DNA from: Tragulus kanchil
Lineage: Eukaryota; Chordata; Mammalia; Artiodactyla; Tragulidae
Direction of reading: 5' to 3'
DNA length: 64,000 nt
Assembly: GCA_022376925.1 (NCBI GenBank)
Contig: JAIOJX010000025.1
Span: 136,917,301-136,981,300 of the forward strand
How positions within the stretch are numbered: the first letter of the stretch is position 1; every line of letters begins with the position of its first letter. Positions 32,575 to 43,424 of this stretch are shown in pieces. The position numbers were made by a program, and so were the translations under genes. Under the pieces are notes generated by a model. The model searched no databases. It was not told where the DNA came from and saw nothing but the letters and a program-made list of their open reading frames with translations.

Positions 32575-33087
32575 CCACTGAGTATCTCTGAAGATACAGA
32601 TAGACAAATGTTATACTATAACAGAATTCCCATCCCTTAGCTTAGAATCAGGAACTGATGCTGTAGATCTTGAGATAATTCAAAAAGTCTATACCAAATA
32701 TACTTACGGTAAGGGTCCAGTTATTGCTGCTATTGGCTCTGTTGAGCAAGATTTTAACGGAATTTGTAGTAACATGCTGATTTTGTGATTTAAATGCTCT
32801 CATTCAAAATATTTTGAACATACTTATTAATAAAGCTGATAGTTGCAAGTTTTGAGCTATAAATTATTTTTTCATGTACAAGTATTTGGAATATCATGTA
32901 TGTGGAAAAGAAGATGTAGTTAAGACATCTAACATATCTAATCAGAACTCAAGATACAATAGAAGAAATATAGAATAAGGCAATATTCAAAGAGATGTTG
33001 AGTAAGAATTTTCATGAATTTAGAAAGACAGAAATCCTCATCATTAGGAGCCCAGTGAAACCCTAGCAGAATAAATAAAAAGAAATA
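32575..33087. other. AT-rich unique DNA
   Basis: No element recognised. Its first part is also at 31501-31930. Confidence 0.5.
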
Positions 33088-33324
33088 CAAGGCTAGATAG
33101 ATATATTGTAGTGCTACAACAGACTGCCAAAATAATAGAAAGAAAGAAGTGGGGATGGAAGGAGAAAAGAGAGTAAAAGGAAAAAAGAATCTTAATGATT
33201 ACCAGAGAAAAAGACAGACTACTGACAAAGAAATAAACTAGGTTGACATTTAATTTCCTAATAAGCAGTATGAATATCAGAATAGAATGGATTTTTTTAA
33301 GGAGAGAGGAAATAATCATCAACC

Positions 33325-33590
33325 TAGAGGGATATTATCACACAATCCAGTAATTACACTCCTGGATATATTTCCAGGAGAAAAAAAAAAAAAAACCAAA
33401 ATAGTAATTGAAAAGATACATGCACCCTAATGTTCACAGTAGCATTTATTTACAGTTGCTGAGATATGGAAACTAAGTGTCCATCAAAAGATAAACAGAT
33501 AAAGAAGATGTTGTACATACACACATACAGTGAAATACTACTCAGCTATAAAAATATTTTTTGCCATTTTCAGCACACAGGTGGACTTGG
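33325..33590 (+). mobile_element. L1 ORF2 C-terminal relic
   Basis: 'cacacaatccagtaattaca' (CDPAI-like region), 'caccctaatgttcacagtag', 'aagtgtccatcaaaagataa' and 'acagtgaaatactactcagc' follow the L1 ORF2 end. Stops and an A15 run break the frame. Confidence 0.8.
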
Positions 33591-33765
33591 AACATACATG
33601 GCACCAATGTCAGTTTTCTAGTTTTGAACTTGTTCCGTAGTTACGTAAGATGTAAGCACTGTGGAACCTGAGTGACGGGTACATAGAACCTGTCTACTAT
33701 TTTTGCAACTACCAATGAATTTATAACTTTTCAAAATAACAACCTATTAAACACTTCATTTTCCA
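33591..33765 (+). mobile_element. L1 3' UTR-like fragment
   Basis: 'gtagttacgtaagatgtaag' and 'ctgtctactatttttgcaac' resemble an old L1 3' terminal region, contiguous with the ORF2 relic. Confidence 0.5.
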
Positions 33766-33918
33766 AGTTTTGGCAGCAAGGATGAACAAAATAGGGTTTT
33801 ATAAAATACTGCCCTCAGGTTAACTTTATCATCCTTTTGGGAGAATAGGTGAGACCTAAATACATTAAAGACAGAAATAACAAAAAAGGGTTGTAGCTAT
33901 ATGAGTAATGCCAGAATT

Positions 33919-33996
33919 ACTAGGGCTTCCCTGGTGGCTCAGATGGTAAAGAATCCACCTGCAACACAGGATACCTGGTTTCAATCCCTGGGTTAC
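33919..33996 (+). mobile_element. Bov-tA SINE head only
   Basis: 'gggcttccctggtggctcag', 'atggtaaagaatccacctgc' and 'tttcaatccctgggtta', then it stops; only the tRNA-derived head is present. The 62-codon frame 33901-34089 is incidental. Confidence 0.92.
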
Positions 33997-34509
33997 AAAG
34001 CCCAACAATTTCAAGACTTCAGTATTGAGTCTTTCAAATTACAATTCAAAGTGCCAACTGTTGAGAAAACAGCCTTGTTTCACCGCTGATTTCATGCAGT
34101 CAAGGTGTAAAGTAAGGTATCTCCAAGATTAGACCGAAAGGGCTTGCCCCAGAACAGCCTTCAGTTTTCTGTATGGAAAATCATCTAGAACAGATTTTTC
34201 CACATTCATGCGCTAACTGGCACGCATTTTCCATAACTGATCACCACTTGCCCACCCAGGCCACATGCCAACCAAGGCTAGATAGATATATTGTAGTGCT
34301 ACAACAGACTGCCAAAATAATAGAAAGAAAGAAGTGGGGATGGAAGGAGAAAAGAGAGTAAAAGGAAAAAAGAATCTTAATGATTACCAGAGAAAAAGAC
34401 AGACTACTGACAAAGAAATAAACTAGGTTGACATTTAATTTCCTAATAAGCAGTATGAATATCAGAATAGAATGGATTTTTTTAAGGAGAAAGAAAAAAA
34501 TCATCAACC

Positions 34510-34775
34510 TAGAGGGATATTATCACACAATCCAGTAATTACACTCCTGGATATATTTCCAGGAGAAAAAAAAAAAAAAACCAAAATAGTAATTGAAAAG
34601 ATACATGCACCCTAATGTTCACAGTAGCATTTATTTACAGTTGCTGAGATATGGAAACTAAGTGTCCATCAAAAGATAAACAGATAAAGAAGATGTTGTA
34701 CATACACACATACAGTGAAATACTACTCAGCTATAAAAATATTTTTTGCCATTTTCAGCACACAGGTGGACTTGG
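34510..34775 (+). mobile_element. L1 ORF2 relic (D13 copy B)
   Basis: Duplicate of 33325-33590. Confidence 0.8.
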
Positions 34776-35103
34776 AACATACATGGCACCAATGTCAGTT
34801 TTCTAGTTTTGAACTTGTTCCGTAGTTACGTAAGATGTAAGCACTGTGGAACCTGAGTGACGGGTACATAGAACCTGTCTACTATTTTTGCAACTACCAA
34901 TGAATTTATAACTTTTCAAAATAACAACCTATTAAACACTTCATTTTCCAAGTTTTGGCAGCAAGGATGAACAAAATAGGGTTTTATAAAATACTGCCCT
35001 CAGGTTAACTTTATCATCCTTTTGGGAGAATAGGTGAGACCTAAATACATTAAAGACAGAAATAACAAAAAAGGGTTGTAGCTATATGAGTAATGCCAGA
35101 ATT

Positions 35104-35181
35104 ACTAGGGCTTCCCTGGTGGCTCAGATGGTAAAGAATCCACCTGCAACACAGGATACCTGGTTTCAATCCCTGGGTTAC
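35104..35181 (+). mobile_element. Bov-tA head (D13 copy B)
   Basis: Duplicate of 33919-33996. Confidence 0.92.
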
Positions 35182-35458
35182 AAAGCCCAACAATTTCAAG
35201 ACTTCAGTATTGAGTCTTTCAAATTACAATTCAAAGTGCCAACTGTTGAGAAAACAGCCTTGTTTCACCGCTGATTTCATGCAGTCAAGGTGTAAAGTAA
35301 GGTATCTCCAAGATTAGACCGAAAGGGCTTGCCCCAGAACAGCCTTCAGTTTTCTGTATGGAAAATCATCTAGAACAGATTTTTCCACATTCATGCGCTA
35401 ACTGGCACGCATTTTCCATAACTGATCACCACTTGCCCACCCAGGCCACATGCCAACC

Positions 35459-35925
35459 TGAGTAATAGGGTGTAACCCTGGGCACAGGTCCTGGTTACTG
35501 GGCCAGCTGCCCAAGTTCTGGGAGGACCTCCAGGCACACATGCAGACCCTCCCTGACAGAGAGCAGTCCATCATTTCCTGAGTGGCCCTTCCCCTCTTAT
35601 TTTACTGAGGCTGATTTTACCAAGATATGCTTTCCCTAGCACTGAACCATTAAGATTTTGTTCTTTGTTCACCCATTTCTTTTCTTAACAAATGAAAAGC
35701 AATTTATTATGTAATATTCCATGCCTACAATGAGATATGTGAACTATACATAAAGCCACTGGGCAACAGAGATTCCTAACATTAACAACATAATTAAAAC
35801 AGACCATGTCTTCACCCCTATTTATTTCCACCTTCCTGCCTTCCCCACAAACCAGCTTCCTGAATTTTGTGTTTATCATCTCTTGTCTTTTAAAAATAGT
35901 AGACTACAAATAGAATAAAATAGAA
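35459..35925. other. Unique DNA, no gene seen
   Basis: No recognisable element; D14 copy B repeats it at 36543-37009. Confidence 0.5.
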
Positions 35926-36112
35926 GGCAGAAGGAGAAGGAGACAACAGAGGATGAGATGGTTGGATGGCATCACCGAGTCAATGGACATGAGTTAGAGC
36001 AAGCTCTGAGAGATGGTGAAGGACAGGGAAGCCTGGTGTGCTGCGGTCCATGGGGTCACAAAGGCTTGGACACCACTGAGTAACTGAACTAACTGAACTG
36101 AACTGAACTGAA
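35926..36112 (+). mobile_element. BovB LINE 3' end, sense
   Basis: 'gatgagatggttggatggca', 'tggacatgagttagagcaag', 'ggaagcctggtgtgctgcgg' and a terminal (ACTGA)n repeat, the typical BovB 3' tail. Confidence 0.92.
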
Positions 36113-36396
36113 CAATTCCAAACAATGGTGCTCAGCTTTCTTTGTGTGTTTGCTATTAACAATAGAGATTGTGCTTCTTTCTATTTATTGTCATTCATGT
36201 CTCCTAGTGCATATATGTAAGAGTTTCCACACCTAGGATTAGAATTGCTGGGTCACAGAAATGTAGTCTTCACTTATTTTTTATAGTGTCAGGCTGTTTT
36301 CCAAAGAAATCATACTAGTCTATAGCCCAACAATAGTAAATAAGATTCAGCTTTTCCACACTCTCATAGATTACCAGATTTCATCAATTTTTGTTT
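36113..36396 (-). mobile_element. Old L1 fragment, antisense
   Basis: 'agaattgctgggtcacagaa' is the reverse of the L1 ORF2 'acccagcaat' block. 'caggctgttttccaaagaaa' and 'gcttttccacactctcat' follow in antisense order. The BovB tail abuts it. Confidence 0.65.
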
Positions 36397-37009
36397 ATCT
36401 AGCCGAAAGGGCTTGCCCCAGAACAGCCTTCAGTTTTCTGTATGGAAAATCATCTAGAACAGATTTTTCCACATTCATGCGCTAACTGGCACGCATTTTC
36501 CATAACTGATCACCACTTGCCCACCCAGGCCACATGCCAACCTGAGTAATAGGGTGTAACCCTGGGCACAGGTCCTGGTTACTGGGCCAGCTGCCCAAGT
36601 TCTGGGAGGACCTCCAGGCACACATGCAGACCCTCCCTGACAGAGAGCAGTCCATCATTTCCTGAGTGGCCCTTCCCCTCTTATTTTACTGAGGCTGATT
36701 TTACCAAGATATGCTTTCCCTAGCACTGAACCATTAAGATTTTGTTCTTTGTTCACCCATTTCTTTTCTTAACAAATGAAAAGCAATTTATTATGTAATA
36801 TTCCATGCCTACAATGAGATATGTGAACTATACATAAAGCCACTGGGCAACAGAGATTCCTAACATTAACAACATAATTAAAACAGACCATGTCTTCACC
36901 CCTATTTATTTCCACCTTCCTGCCTTCCCCACAAACCAGCTTCCTGAATTTTGTGTTTATCATCTCTTGTCTTTTAAAAATAGTAGACTACAAATAGAAT
37001 AAAATAGAA

Positions 37010-37196
37010 GGCAGAAGGAGAAGGAGACAACAGAGGATGAGATGGTTGGATGGCATCACCGAGTCAATGGACATGAGTTAGAGCAAGCTCTGAGAGATGG
37101 TGAAGGACAGGGAAGCCTGGTGTGCTGCGGTCCATGGGGTCACAAAGGCTTGGACACCACTGAGTAACTGAACTAACTGAACTGAACTGAACTGAA
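37010..37196 (+). mobile_element. BovB 3' end (D14 copy B)
   Basis: Duplicate of 35926-36112. Confidence 0.92.
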
Positions 37197-37573
37197 CAAT
37201 TCCAAACAATGGTGCTCAGCTTTCTTTGTGTGTTTGCTATTAACAATAGAGATTGTGCTTCTTTCTATTTATTGTCATTCATGTCTCCTAGTGCATATAT
37301 GTAAGAGTTTCCACACCTAGGATTAGAATTGCTGGGTCACAGAAATGTAGTCTTCACTTATTTTTTATAGTGTCAGGCTGTTTTCCAAAGAAATCATACT
37401 AGTCTATAGCCCAACAATAGTAAATAAGATTCAGCTTTTCCACACTCTCATAAATACATAGTATTACCAGATTTCATCAATTTTTTGTTTATCTAGTGGA
37501 TATAAAATACCTCATTATGATTTTAATTTGAATTTCCCTGATTACTAACTCATCATTTTTTGTTCACCTAGTG
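37197..37573 (-). mobile_element. Old L1 fragment, antisense (D14 copy B and beyond)
   Basis: Repeats 36113-36396, then continues into unduplicated L1: 'cattatgattttaatttgaa' and 'ttccctgattactaactcat'. Confidence 0.65.
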
Positions 37574-37574
37574 A

Positions 37575-37795
37575 ATGTATCCAGGTGGCACTAATGGTAA
37601 AGAATCTGCCTGCCAGCACAGAAGACATAAGGGATGCAGGTTTGATCCCTGGGTCAGGAAGATCCCCTGGAGAAGGAAATGGCAATCCACTCCAGTATTC
37701 TTGCCTGGGAAATTCCACGGACCTAGGATCCTGGCAGGCTCTGTTTACAGGGTCACACAGAGTCAGATACGACTGAAGTGACCAAGCACACACCT
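37575..37795 (+). mobile_element. Bov-tA SINE inserted in L1
   Basis: 'taaagaatctgcctgccagc', 'tttgatccctgggtcaggaa', 'tccactccagtattcttgcc' and 'cacagagtcagatacgactg'. Antisense L1 sequence lies on both sides. Confidence 0.93.
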
Positions 37796-38065
37796 ACATA
37801 TAGTGGATGTAAAATGATATCTCTTTATGACTTAATTTGCATTTCTCTGATTACTGAAGAAGTTAAGACTCTTTTGGGAATTCCCTGGTTGCCCAGTGGT
37901 TAGGACTTGTCAGATGTGGTATCAAGATTTTCTCCCAAGATTGTGGCTTATCTTTTTACTCTCTTTATGATATTTTCAGCAAGCAGAAGTTATTCCTTTT
38001 AGCAAAGAGAAATTTATTCATTTTTTTCCTTTTTGGTTTGTGCTCTTTATGTCTTTCAGTTCCAT
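37796..38065 (-). mobile_element. Old L1 fragment, antisense
   Basis: 'cttaatttgcatttctctga', 'attgtggcttatctttttac' and 'tttggtttgtgctctttatg' are antisense L1 ORF2 region. It carries a short CHR-like head at 37877-37908. D15 copy B repeats 37885 onward at 39026. Confidence 0.6.
37877..37908 (+). mobile_element. CHR-type SINE head stub
   Basis: 'gggaattccctggttgccca' plus 'gtggttaggactt' is only the 5' tRNA-like head of an artiodactyl SINE. D15 begins inside it. Confidence 0.7.
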
Positions 38066-38084
38066 AGAGAAGGAGGAATCCATT

Positions 38085-38215
38085 GTGAAAGGGAAAACTT
38101 TAAATCTTCTAGAAGAATCTTTTAGGAGAACATCTTTAGGACCTTTGGGTAGAGATGGATTTCTTAGAAGACACTCAAGAAGAGCTAATCATATACCATT
38201 GCTATGTAAACAAAC
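38085..38215 (+). mobile_element. L1 ORF2 relic, sense, inverted against its neighbour
   Basis: The frame reads LNLLEESFRRTSLGPLGRDG then FLRRHSR, which aligns by eye with the L1 ORF2 segment around 'LLEENIG...DFLDMTPKA'. The flanking L1 piece (to 38065) is antisense and covers adjacent L1 sequence, so the two are head to head. The 74-codon frame 38040-38264 is this relic. Copy B at 39226-39356. Confidence 0.5.
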
Positions 38216-38269
38216 TTTTTTACTGACTGTTAGGCTAAGTCAGGAGGATAATGCTGAGCTGTAGCCACT

Positions 38270-39020
38270 TTTGTTTTAATTGTATTCCCTGGAGAAATGC
38301 TCTGAGCGGCGGCTGAAGGGGCCGTTTCAGAACAATAGGCAGTCGGTGCAGTCAGGGCCACTGCCTCTGTCCTAATTCCCATCCTTCTGCCCCCATGGCC
38401 ACCACCTTCCCAGAAGGCAGGCACAGGGACCCACAGCAGTTTCTTCACCTTTAATTCTTCTTTGTTACTAGTGCTGATGGGGGTCTGTTTCCGCTAATCT
38501 TAACTGTGACAAAATGCTCCAGGATGTCTATTCTTCTGGTTACATATGGAATTTCCTGGACTTCAGTTGATTGCTTGGGATGGGGGCTGATTAGATGCAG
38601 CTATTTCCAGGCATCCTTGCCTTTTCTTTCCTGAAAAACCATTGTGTTAGCAACATATTTTTAGGTGAGGCTACCTTATTCACATACATTTTCTTTTCTT
38701 TTTCATCATACAATTTCAAACCAAGTTTTCTTCAGAAAAGAAAAAAACATGATAGTATGAGTGCTACTTTCAACGGTACCATCCTTTAATACTATTTGGG
38801 TAGTCTGTGTAATAATTTTATCGTTTTAAGGCCCATTTTTTCCTCTCTGCAATCTCCTGTGGCTTGCCTTCCCTCCCCTCTCCTTTCCCATACGTCTATT
38901 TATGGACCATTATGCCCTTCTCCATCAACATCTCAGCCCAGTGCTCCAGGGGGACTCCGCCGGTGTGAGGCTCTCACATGGTGAATGTTTTTTAGTTTTG
39001 TTTTGTTACCACTCTTTGTA
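38270..39020. other. Unique DNA, no gene seen
   Basis: Mixed composition with a slightly GC-rich start ('ctgagcggcggctgaagggg') and a C/T-rich stretch near 38850-38960. No element recognised. Repeated at 39411-40170. Confidence 0.5.
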
Positions 39021-40177
39021 AAGTGCTGGTTGCCCAGTGGTTAGGACTTGTCAGATGTGGTATCAAGATTTTCTCCCAAGATTGTGGCTTATCTTTTTAC
39101 TCTCTTTATGATATTTTCAGCAAGCAGAAGTTATTCCTTTTAGCAAAGAGAAATTTATTCATTTTTTTCCTTTTTGGTTTGTGCTCTTTATGTCTTTCAG
39201 TTCCATAGAGAAGGAGGAATCCATTGTGAAAGGGAAAACTTTAAATCTTCTAGAAGAATCTTTTAGGAGAACATCTTTAGGACCTTTGGGTAGAGATGGA
39301 TTTCTTAGAAGACACTCAAGAAGAGCTAATCATATACCATTGCTATGTAAACAAACTTTTTTACTGACTGTTAGGCTAAGTCAGGAGGATAATGCTGAGC
39401 TGTAGCCACTTTTGTTTTAATTGTATTCCCTGGAGAAATGCTCTGAGCGGCGGCTGAAGGGGCCGTTTCAGAACAATAGGCAGTCGGTGCAGTCAGGGCC
39501 ACTGCCTCTGTCCTAATTCCCATCCTTCTGCCCCCATGGCCACCACCTTCCCAGAAGGCAGGCACAGGGACCCACAGCAGTTTCTTCACCTTTAATTCTT
39601 CTTTGTTACTAGTGCTGATGGGGGTCTGTTTCCGCTAATCTTAACTGTGACAAAATGCTCCAGGATGTCTATTCTTCTGGTTACATATGGAATTTCCTGG
39701 ACTTCAGTTGATTGCTTGGGATGGGGGCTGATTAGATGCAGCTATTTCCAGGCATCCTTGCCTTTTCTTTCCTGAAAAACCATTGTGTTAGCAACATATT
39801 TTTAGGTGAGGCTACCTTATTCACATACATTTTCTTTTCTTTTTCATCATACAATTTCAAACCAAGTTTTCTTCAGAAAAGAAAAAAAAAAAAAACATGA
39901 TAGTATGAGTGTTACTTTCAACGGTACCATCCTTTAATACTATTTGGGTAGTCTGTGTAATAATTTTATCGTTTTAAGGCCCATTTTTTCCTCTCTGCAA
40001 TCTCCTGTGGCTTGCCTTCCCTCCCCTCTCCTTTCCCATACGTCTATTTATGGACCATTATGCCCTTCTCCATCAACATCTCAGCCCAGTGCTCCAGGGG
40101 GACTCCGCCGGTGTGAGGCTCTCACATGGTGAATGTTTTTTAGTTTTGTTTTGTTACCACTCTTTGTAAAGTGCTGG

Positions 40178-40950
40178 CTTCCATGAAGGACAGCTAATTT
40201 CTTTGTACCTACTTGGAGTAAGTAGATTAGGTTACCAGTACTGCTGCTTATCTCATTCTAAAATCAATGATCCAATTCCCATGATCACCACTTATAAAAT
40301 GTGGGGAAATTATTACACAGAAGCCCTAGAAATTGATTAGTAGATACTTCCTGAAATGAATCACTTACAAGACAATGCTTTGGTTCTCAGCGTATTTCTA
40401 AGACAATTAAGACCTAGTGAGTTGCTTATTTTTTGACGGTTGGACAACGGTCATATTTTCCTGGTGTAATGTCTGAACTATACCCTAATTTTCTCAGTGT
40501 TCTGCCCACCAGCTCCTTCGCATGTCTTTGTCCTGTGTTTCTATGTGAAACCTCCTCAGGTAGATGCTTATGAAATAGCTGATCTTGAGTTTCCACTTGT
40601 CTTGGTTTGGATGGCACTGAAACATCATGGGTTGTTTTGATCCTTGAAGCAAATTGCAGCCCAGCTCTTCCTCCTCCTACTTTGCCTTCACAAGTTCAAC
40701 CTATCATGTCAGAGGGCAAGTGAAGGGGATGTGTAGGTGGGGGACAGAGGACCCTGCTTCTCCTCCTGAAACCTGGATGGTCATGAGGCATGCCCACAGA
40801 GAATATCTCCTTTGCAGTCTGCGAGGCTGCCTGAGGCCAGAATCCTTGGTTTTCTATGCATAAGGTATTTATGACTTTGTATATGCCAGACACTAAAATT
40901 GCAGAGCGTGCCTTAAAATCTGGGTGGGATAGGAAGTCAGATAATAATTG
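40178..40950. other. Unique DNA, no gene seen
   Basis: Short frames on both strands overlap (40654-40863 +, 40696-40893 -) with no recognisable product. Confidence 0.5.
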
Positions 40951-40954
40951 CTAT

Positions 40955-41105
40955 CTTACAGCAAGTATTTTCTGTGAACAAGGTGTTTCATGATAAGAGC
41001 TTGACTTACAGCATCCTTATTTAATCTTAGAAACACTGTGTACTAGACATGATCACCCACGTAAGAAACCCAAGGCTAGGAGAGGTTGGGTGCATTCTCC
41101 AGTTC
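40955..41105 (-). mobile_element. MIR SINE, diverged
   Basis: 'cagcatccttatttaatctt', 'agaaacactgtgtactagac' and 'taagaaacccaaggctagga' fit reversed MIR order. Confidence 0.5.
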
Positions 41106-41170
41106 ATTCAACTCAAGAGTGAAGAGATTTGATTCAACCATAGATTTATCTAACTCCATAAGGTACTTTC

Positions 41171-41502
41171 TTTTTTTTTTTTTTAAAGATTTATTTATTT
41201 ATTTTGGGCGGGGGCTGGGTGGGGGAGGGAGGGGAGCAGGCGGGCCACTTCTATTGGTCTTTCATTTCTACATTTTCATCTGTCTTTGTTCTTTGGCTCC
41301 TGTGGGCCTCCCATCGCGGTGGCCACTGTCATCACAGAGCACCGGCTCTGGGTGCATGCGCTCAAGAGCTCCGGCTCGGTAATTGGACACATCAGTCCAG
41401 CCACTCCACGGCACGTGGGATCTTCCCAGGCCAGGGCTCGAACCGGTGCCCCTTGTACTGCAAGGTGGTGTCCTTACCCACTGGACCACCAGGGGAAGCC
41501 CA
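41171..41502 (-). mobile_element. CHR-type SINE, full length with target-site duplication
   Basis: Long T run, 'aaagatttatttatttattt', G-rich tract 41206-41243, 'ctggaccaccaggggaagcc' at the head. 'gtactttcttt' flanks both ends (about 41163 and 41503). Frames of 98-110 codons across it on both strands are SINE read-through. Confidence 0.95.
41206..41243 (+). other. G-quadruplex-like tract in CHR SINE
   Basis: 'gggcgggggctgggtggggg' continues with further G runs: at least six runs of three or more G with loops of one to four bases. Confidence 0.8.
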
Positions 41503-41504
41503 GT

Positions 41505-41840
41505 ACTTTCTTTATTAATTATTTTTATTTCACTTTTTGCTTTTACAAAACTTTGTTGTTTACATATATGCATAATTCCAGATTAGTCATATGCATATCC
41601 CTGACCCCTCCCTCATAAGGTGGCTTTAACCACTACACTGTCCTACCTCTCTCTTAAACAAAATAAATGATAGGCCACAAACATGTGCTGCTAACTAAAA
41701 GGAGGTTACAGAAAGGTGAATTTGCAGTAGACTGGCATAGTCAAGGGCTATAGAACAGAAGGAAGGGTCCATGGAGAACATCTGATCCCATGTTTCTCAA
41801 ACTCTTTTTTTTTTAAGTTGTAAAAAAAAAATAATGTAAC
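41505..41840. other. Unique DNA
   Basis: Nothing recognised before the U6 copy. Confidence 0.5.
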
Positions 41841-41845
41841 ATTAA

Positions 41846-41939
41846 AAAAATATGGAGTGCTTCATGACTTTCAACAGGGGCCATGCTAATCTTCTTTGAT
41901 TCTTTCCAGTTTTAGTATATGTACTGACAGTGAGTATTC
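41846..41939 (-). pseudogene. U6 snRNA retro-pseudogene
   Basis: U6 is the RNA polymerase III transcribed catalytic snRNA of the spliceosome. Read on the plus strand, 'aatatggagtgcttcatgac', 'aggggccatgctaatcttct' and 'ccagttttagtatatgtact' are the reverse complement of U6 in the right order. About 13 bases between 'tttc' and 'aacagggg' (the part that follows the ACAGAGA box) are missing, and the 5' stem-loop is mutated, so it cannot make normal U6. It probably arose by L1-mediated copying. No upstream snRNA promoter elements (PSE, TATA) were recognised. Confidence 0.88.
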
Positions 41940-42094
41940 TTAAACTTTTTAATTTACAACCCACAACATAACATGTATTTTACATTATGAACCAGTACAT
42001 GCATATATTTATAACTGAAGCAAAATTTTTAGCTCAATACTTGCCCCAATTCTATGCAATGCACTCCACTTTTCTATTATTTTTTACATCATTC

Positions 42095-42293
42095 TTTTTT
42101 TCTTAAAGATTTTTTTGATGTAGACCATTTTTAAAGTTTTCATTGAATTTGTTACAATATTGCTTCTATTTTACGTTTTGACTTTTTGGTCCCAAGGCAT
42201 GTTGGATCTTAGTTCCCCAATCAGAGATGTAACCCACACCCCTGTATTGGAAGGTGAAGTCTTAACCACCAGACCACGAGGAAAGTCCTTATA
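42095..42293 (-). mobile_element. tRNA-derived artiodactyl SINE (CHR group)
   Basis: 'tttggtcccaaggcatgttg', 'ttagttccccaatcagagat', 'gtcttaaccaccagaccacg' and terminal 'aggaaagtcc'. A different subfamily from the G-rich CHR copies. A BovB follows immediately. Confidence 0.8.
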
Positions 42294-42295
42294 TT

Positions 42296-42975
42296 GTTGT
42301 TCAGTCAACCAGTCATGTCCAACTCTGCGACCTCAGGGACTGCAGCATGCCAGGTCTCCCTGTCCCTCACCATCTCCCAGAGTTTGCCCAAGTTCATGTC
42401 CATTGCACCAGTGGTACCATCCAGCCATCTCATCCTCTAACACCTGCTTCTCCTTCTGCCCTCAATATTTCTCCCAGAATCAGGGACTTTTCTAATGAGT
42501 TGTCTGTTCACATAAAATAACCAAAACACTGGGGCTTCAGCCTCAGTATCAGTCCTGTCAACAAGTATTCAGGATTAATTTCCCTTAAGATTGACTGGTT
42601 TGATTTCTTTGCTGCCCATAGGACTTTTTGATGCTTTTTCCAGCATCAAAATTTGAAGGCATTAGTTCTTTGTGGTTCTGTCTTCTTTATGGTCCAGCTC
42701 TCACAACCGAGTGTGACCACTGGGAAGACCATAGCCTTGAGTATATAGACTTTTCTCAGCAGAGTGATGCCCCTGCTTTTCAACAGACTGTCTAGGTTTG
42801 TCATAGCTTTCCTGCCAAGAAGCAGTCTTCTTCTGAGTTCACAGCTGCAGTCACCATCCGCAGTGATTTGGGAGCCCAGGAAGAGAAACTCGGTCACTAC
42901 TTCCACCTTTTCCCCTTCTATTTGGCAAGAAGTAATAGGGACAGATGCCATGATCTTAGGTTTTGTTGTTGTTTT
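42296..42975 (-). mobile_element. BovB LINE fragment with reverse-transcriptase end
   Basis: About 680 bp of antisense BovB. The minus frame 42646-42951 (101 codons) shows the downstream reverse-transcriptase region: FLFLGSQITADGDCS, RRLLLGRKAMTNLDSLLKS, AMVFPVVTLGCESWTIKK. The frame breaks before the extreme C-terminus, which lies at 42296-42640 ('catctcccagagtttgccca', 'gacttttctaatgagttg'). The catalytic core is absent and the copy is dead. Confidence 0.94.
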
Positions 42976-43124
42976 TTTTTAATATTTAGTTTTAACCTGG
43001 CTCTTTCACGCTCCTCCTTCAGCCTCATTCTTTAAAAATAATTCTGATCCTAAAGAGGCTCTATAACCTACAAATCTTGATCTAGAAATCTCAACAGCTG
43101 GGTGCTATCAAAGCCCAGAGATGC

Positions 43125-43280
43125 CTTGAGTCCTTAGCATAGTGTCTTGCAAATATTGAAACTGAGTCTTTATCTCTTTATGTGGCCCAGCACGCTCATG
43201 CAGCACCTCGGTGGCAGAACTGGGATAAAAGCCAGATTTCCTGATTCCCAGGCCAGGCTTTTTCAGTCAAGGCAAGGGAG
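43125..43280 (-). mobile_element. MIR SINE, diverged
   Basis: 'cggtggcagaactgggataa', 'aagccagatttcctgattcc' and 'ccaggctttttcagtc' match the reversed MIR 5' half. Copy B at 44206-44360. Confidence 0.5.
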
Positions 43281-43424
43281 AGACTCTCCCATGGCAGAGC
43301 TTCTTCACCGGCATGGGAGAAATGAGAGGAAATAGCAGTCATAGGACACTGAGGCAGCCCCCACAACGGGCCTAGTCCAAGGGCGTGGGAACAGAATTGT
43401 GGAACTCCAGCTCCCGTGCTCCTC

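Larger units (their letters stand above)
30859..33015 (+). repeat. Tandem direct duplication D12 (unit about 1.08 kb)
   Basis: Copy A is 30859-31941 and copy B 31936-33015, joined through 'tttcat'. Copy B has one A fewer in 'caaaaagtc', one G fewer in 'agaggga' and one A fewer in 'tttaaaaata', all within 160 bp of its start. Confidence 0.95.
33088..35458 (+). repeat. Tandem direct duplication D13 (unit about 1.19 kb)
   Basis: Copy A is 33088-34273 and copy B 34273-35458, offset 1185, the longest unit. One local difference: 'ggagagaggaaataatc' (33301) against 'ggagaaagaaaaaaatc' (34486). Confidence 0.95.
35318..37496 (+). repeat. Tandem direct duplication D14 (unit about 1.09 kb)
   Basis: Copy A is 35318-36402 and copy B 36402-37496, core offset 1084. 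The end of copy A is damaged: 'ctctcatagattaccag' where B has 'ctctcataaatacatagtattaccag', and T5 against T6 just before the joint. D13 copy B overlaps D14 copy A, so 35318-35458 is the third instance of that sequence. Confidence 0.95.
37885..40177 (+). repeat. Tandem direct duplication D15 (unit about 1.15 kb)
   Basis: Copy A is 37885-39029 and copy B 39026-40177, joined through 'ctgg', offset 1141 rising to 1148. The rise is due to an A7 run near 38742 that is A14 near 39884. One C/T difference lies at 'gagtgctac' against 'gagtgttac'. Confidence 0.95.

Noticed and set aside
38270..38420. CpG island or promoter near the 'gagcggcggctgaagggg' stretch
   Set aside because: Only a few CpGs over about 60 bases; no sustained GC-rich window.
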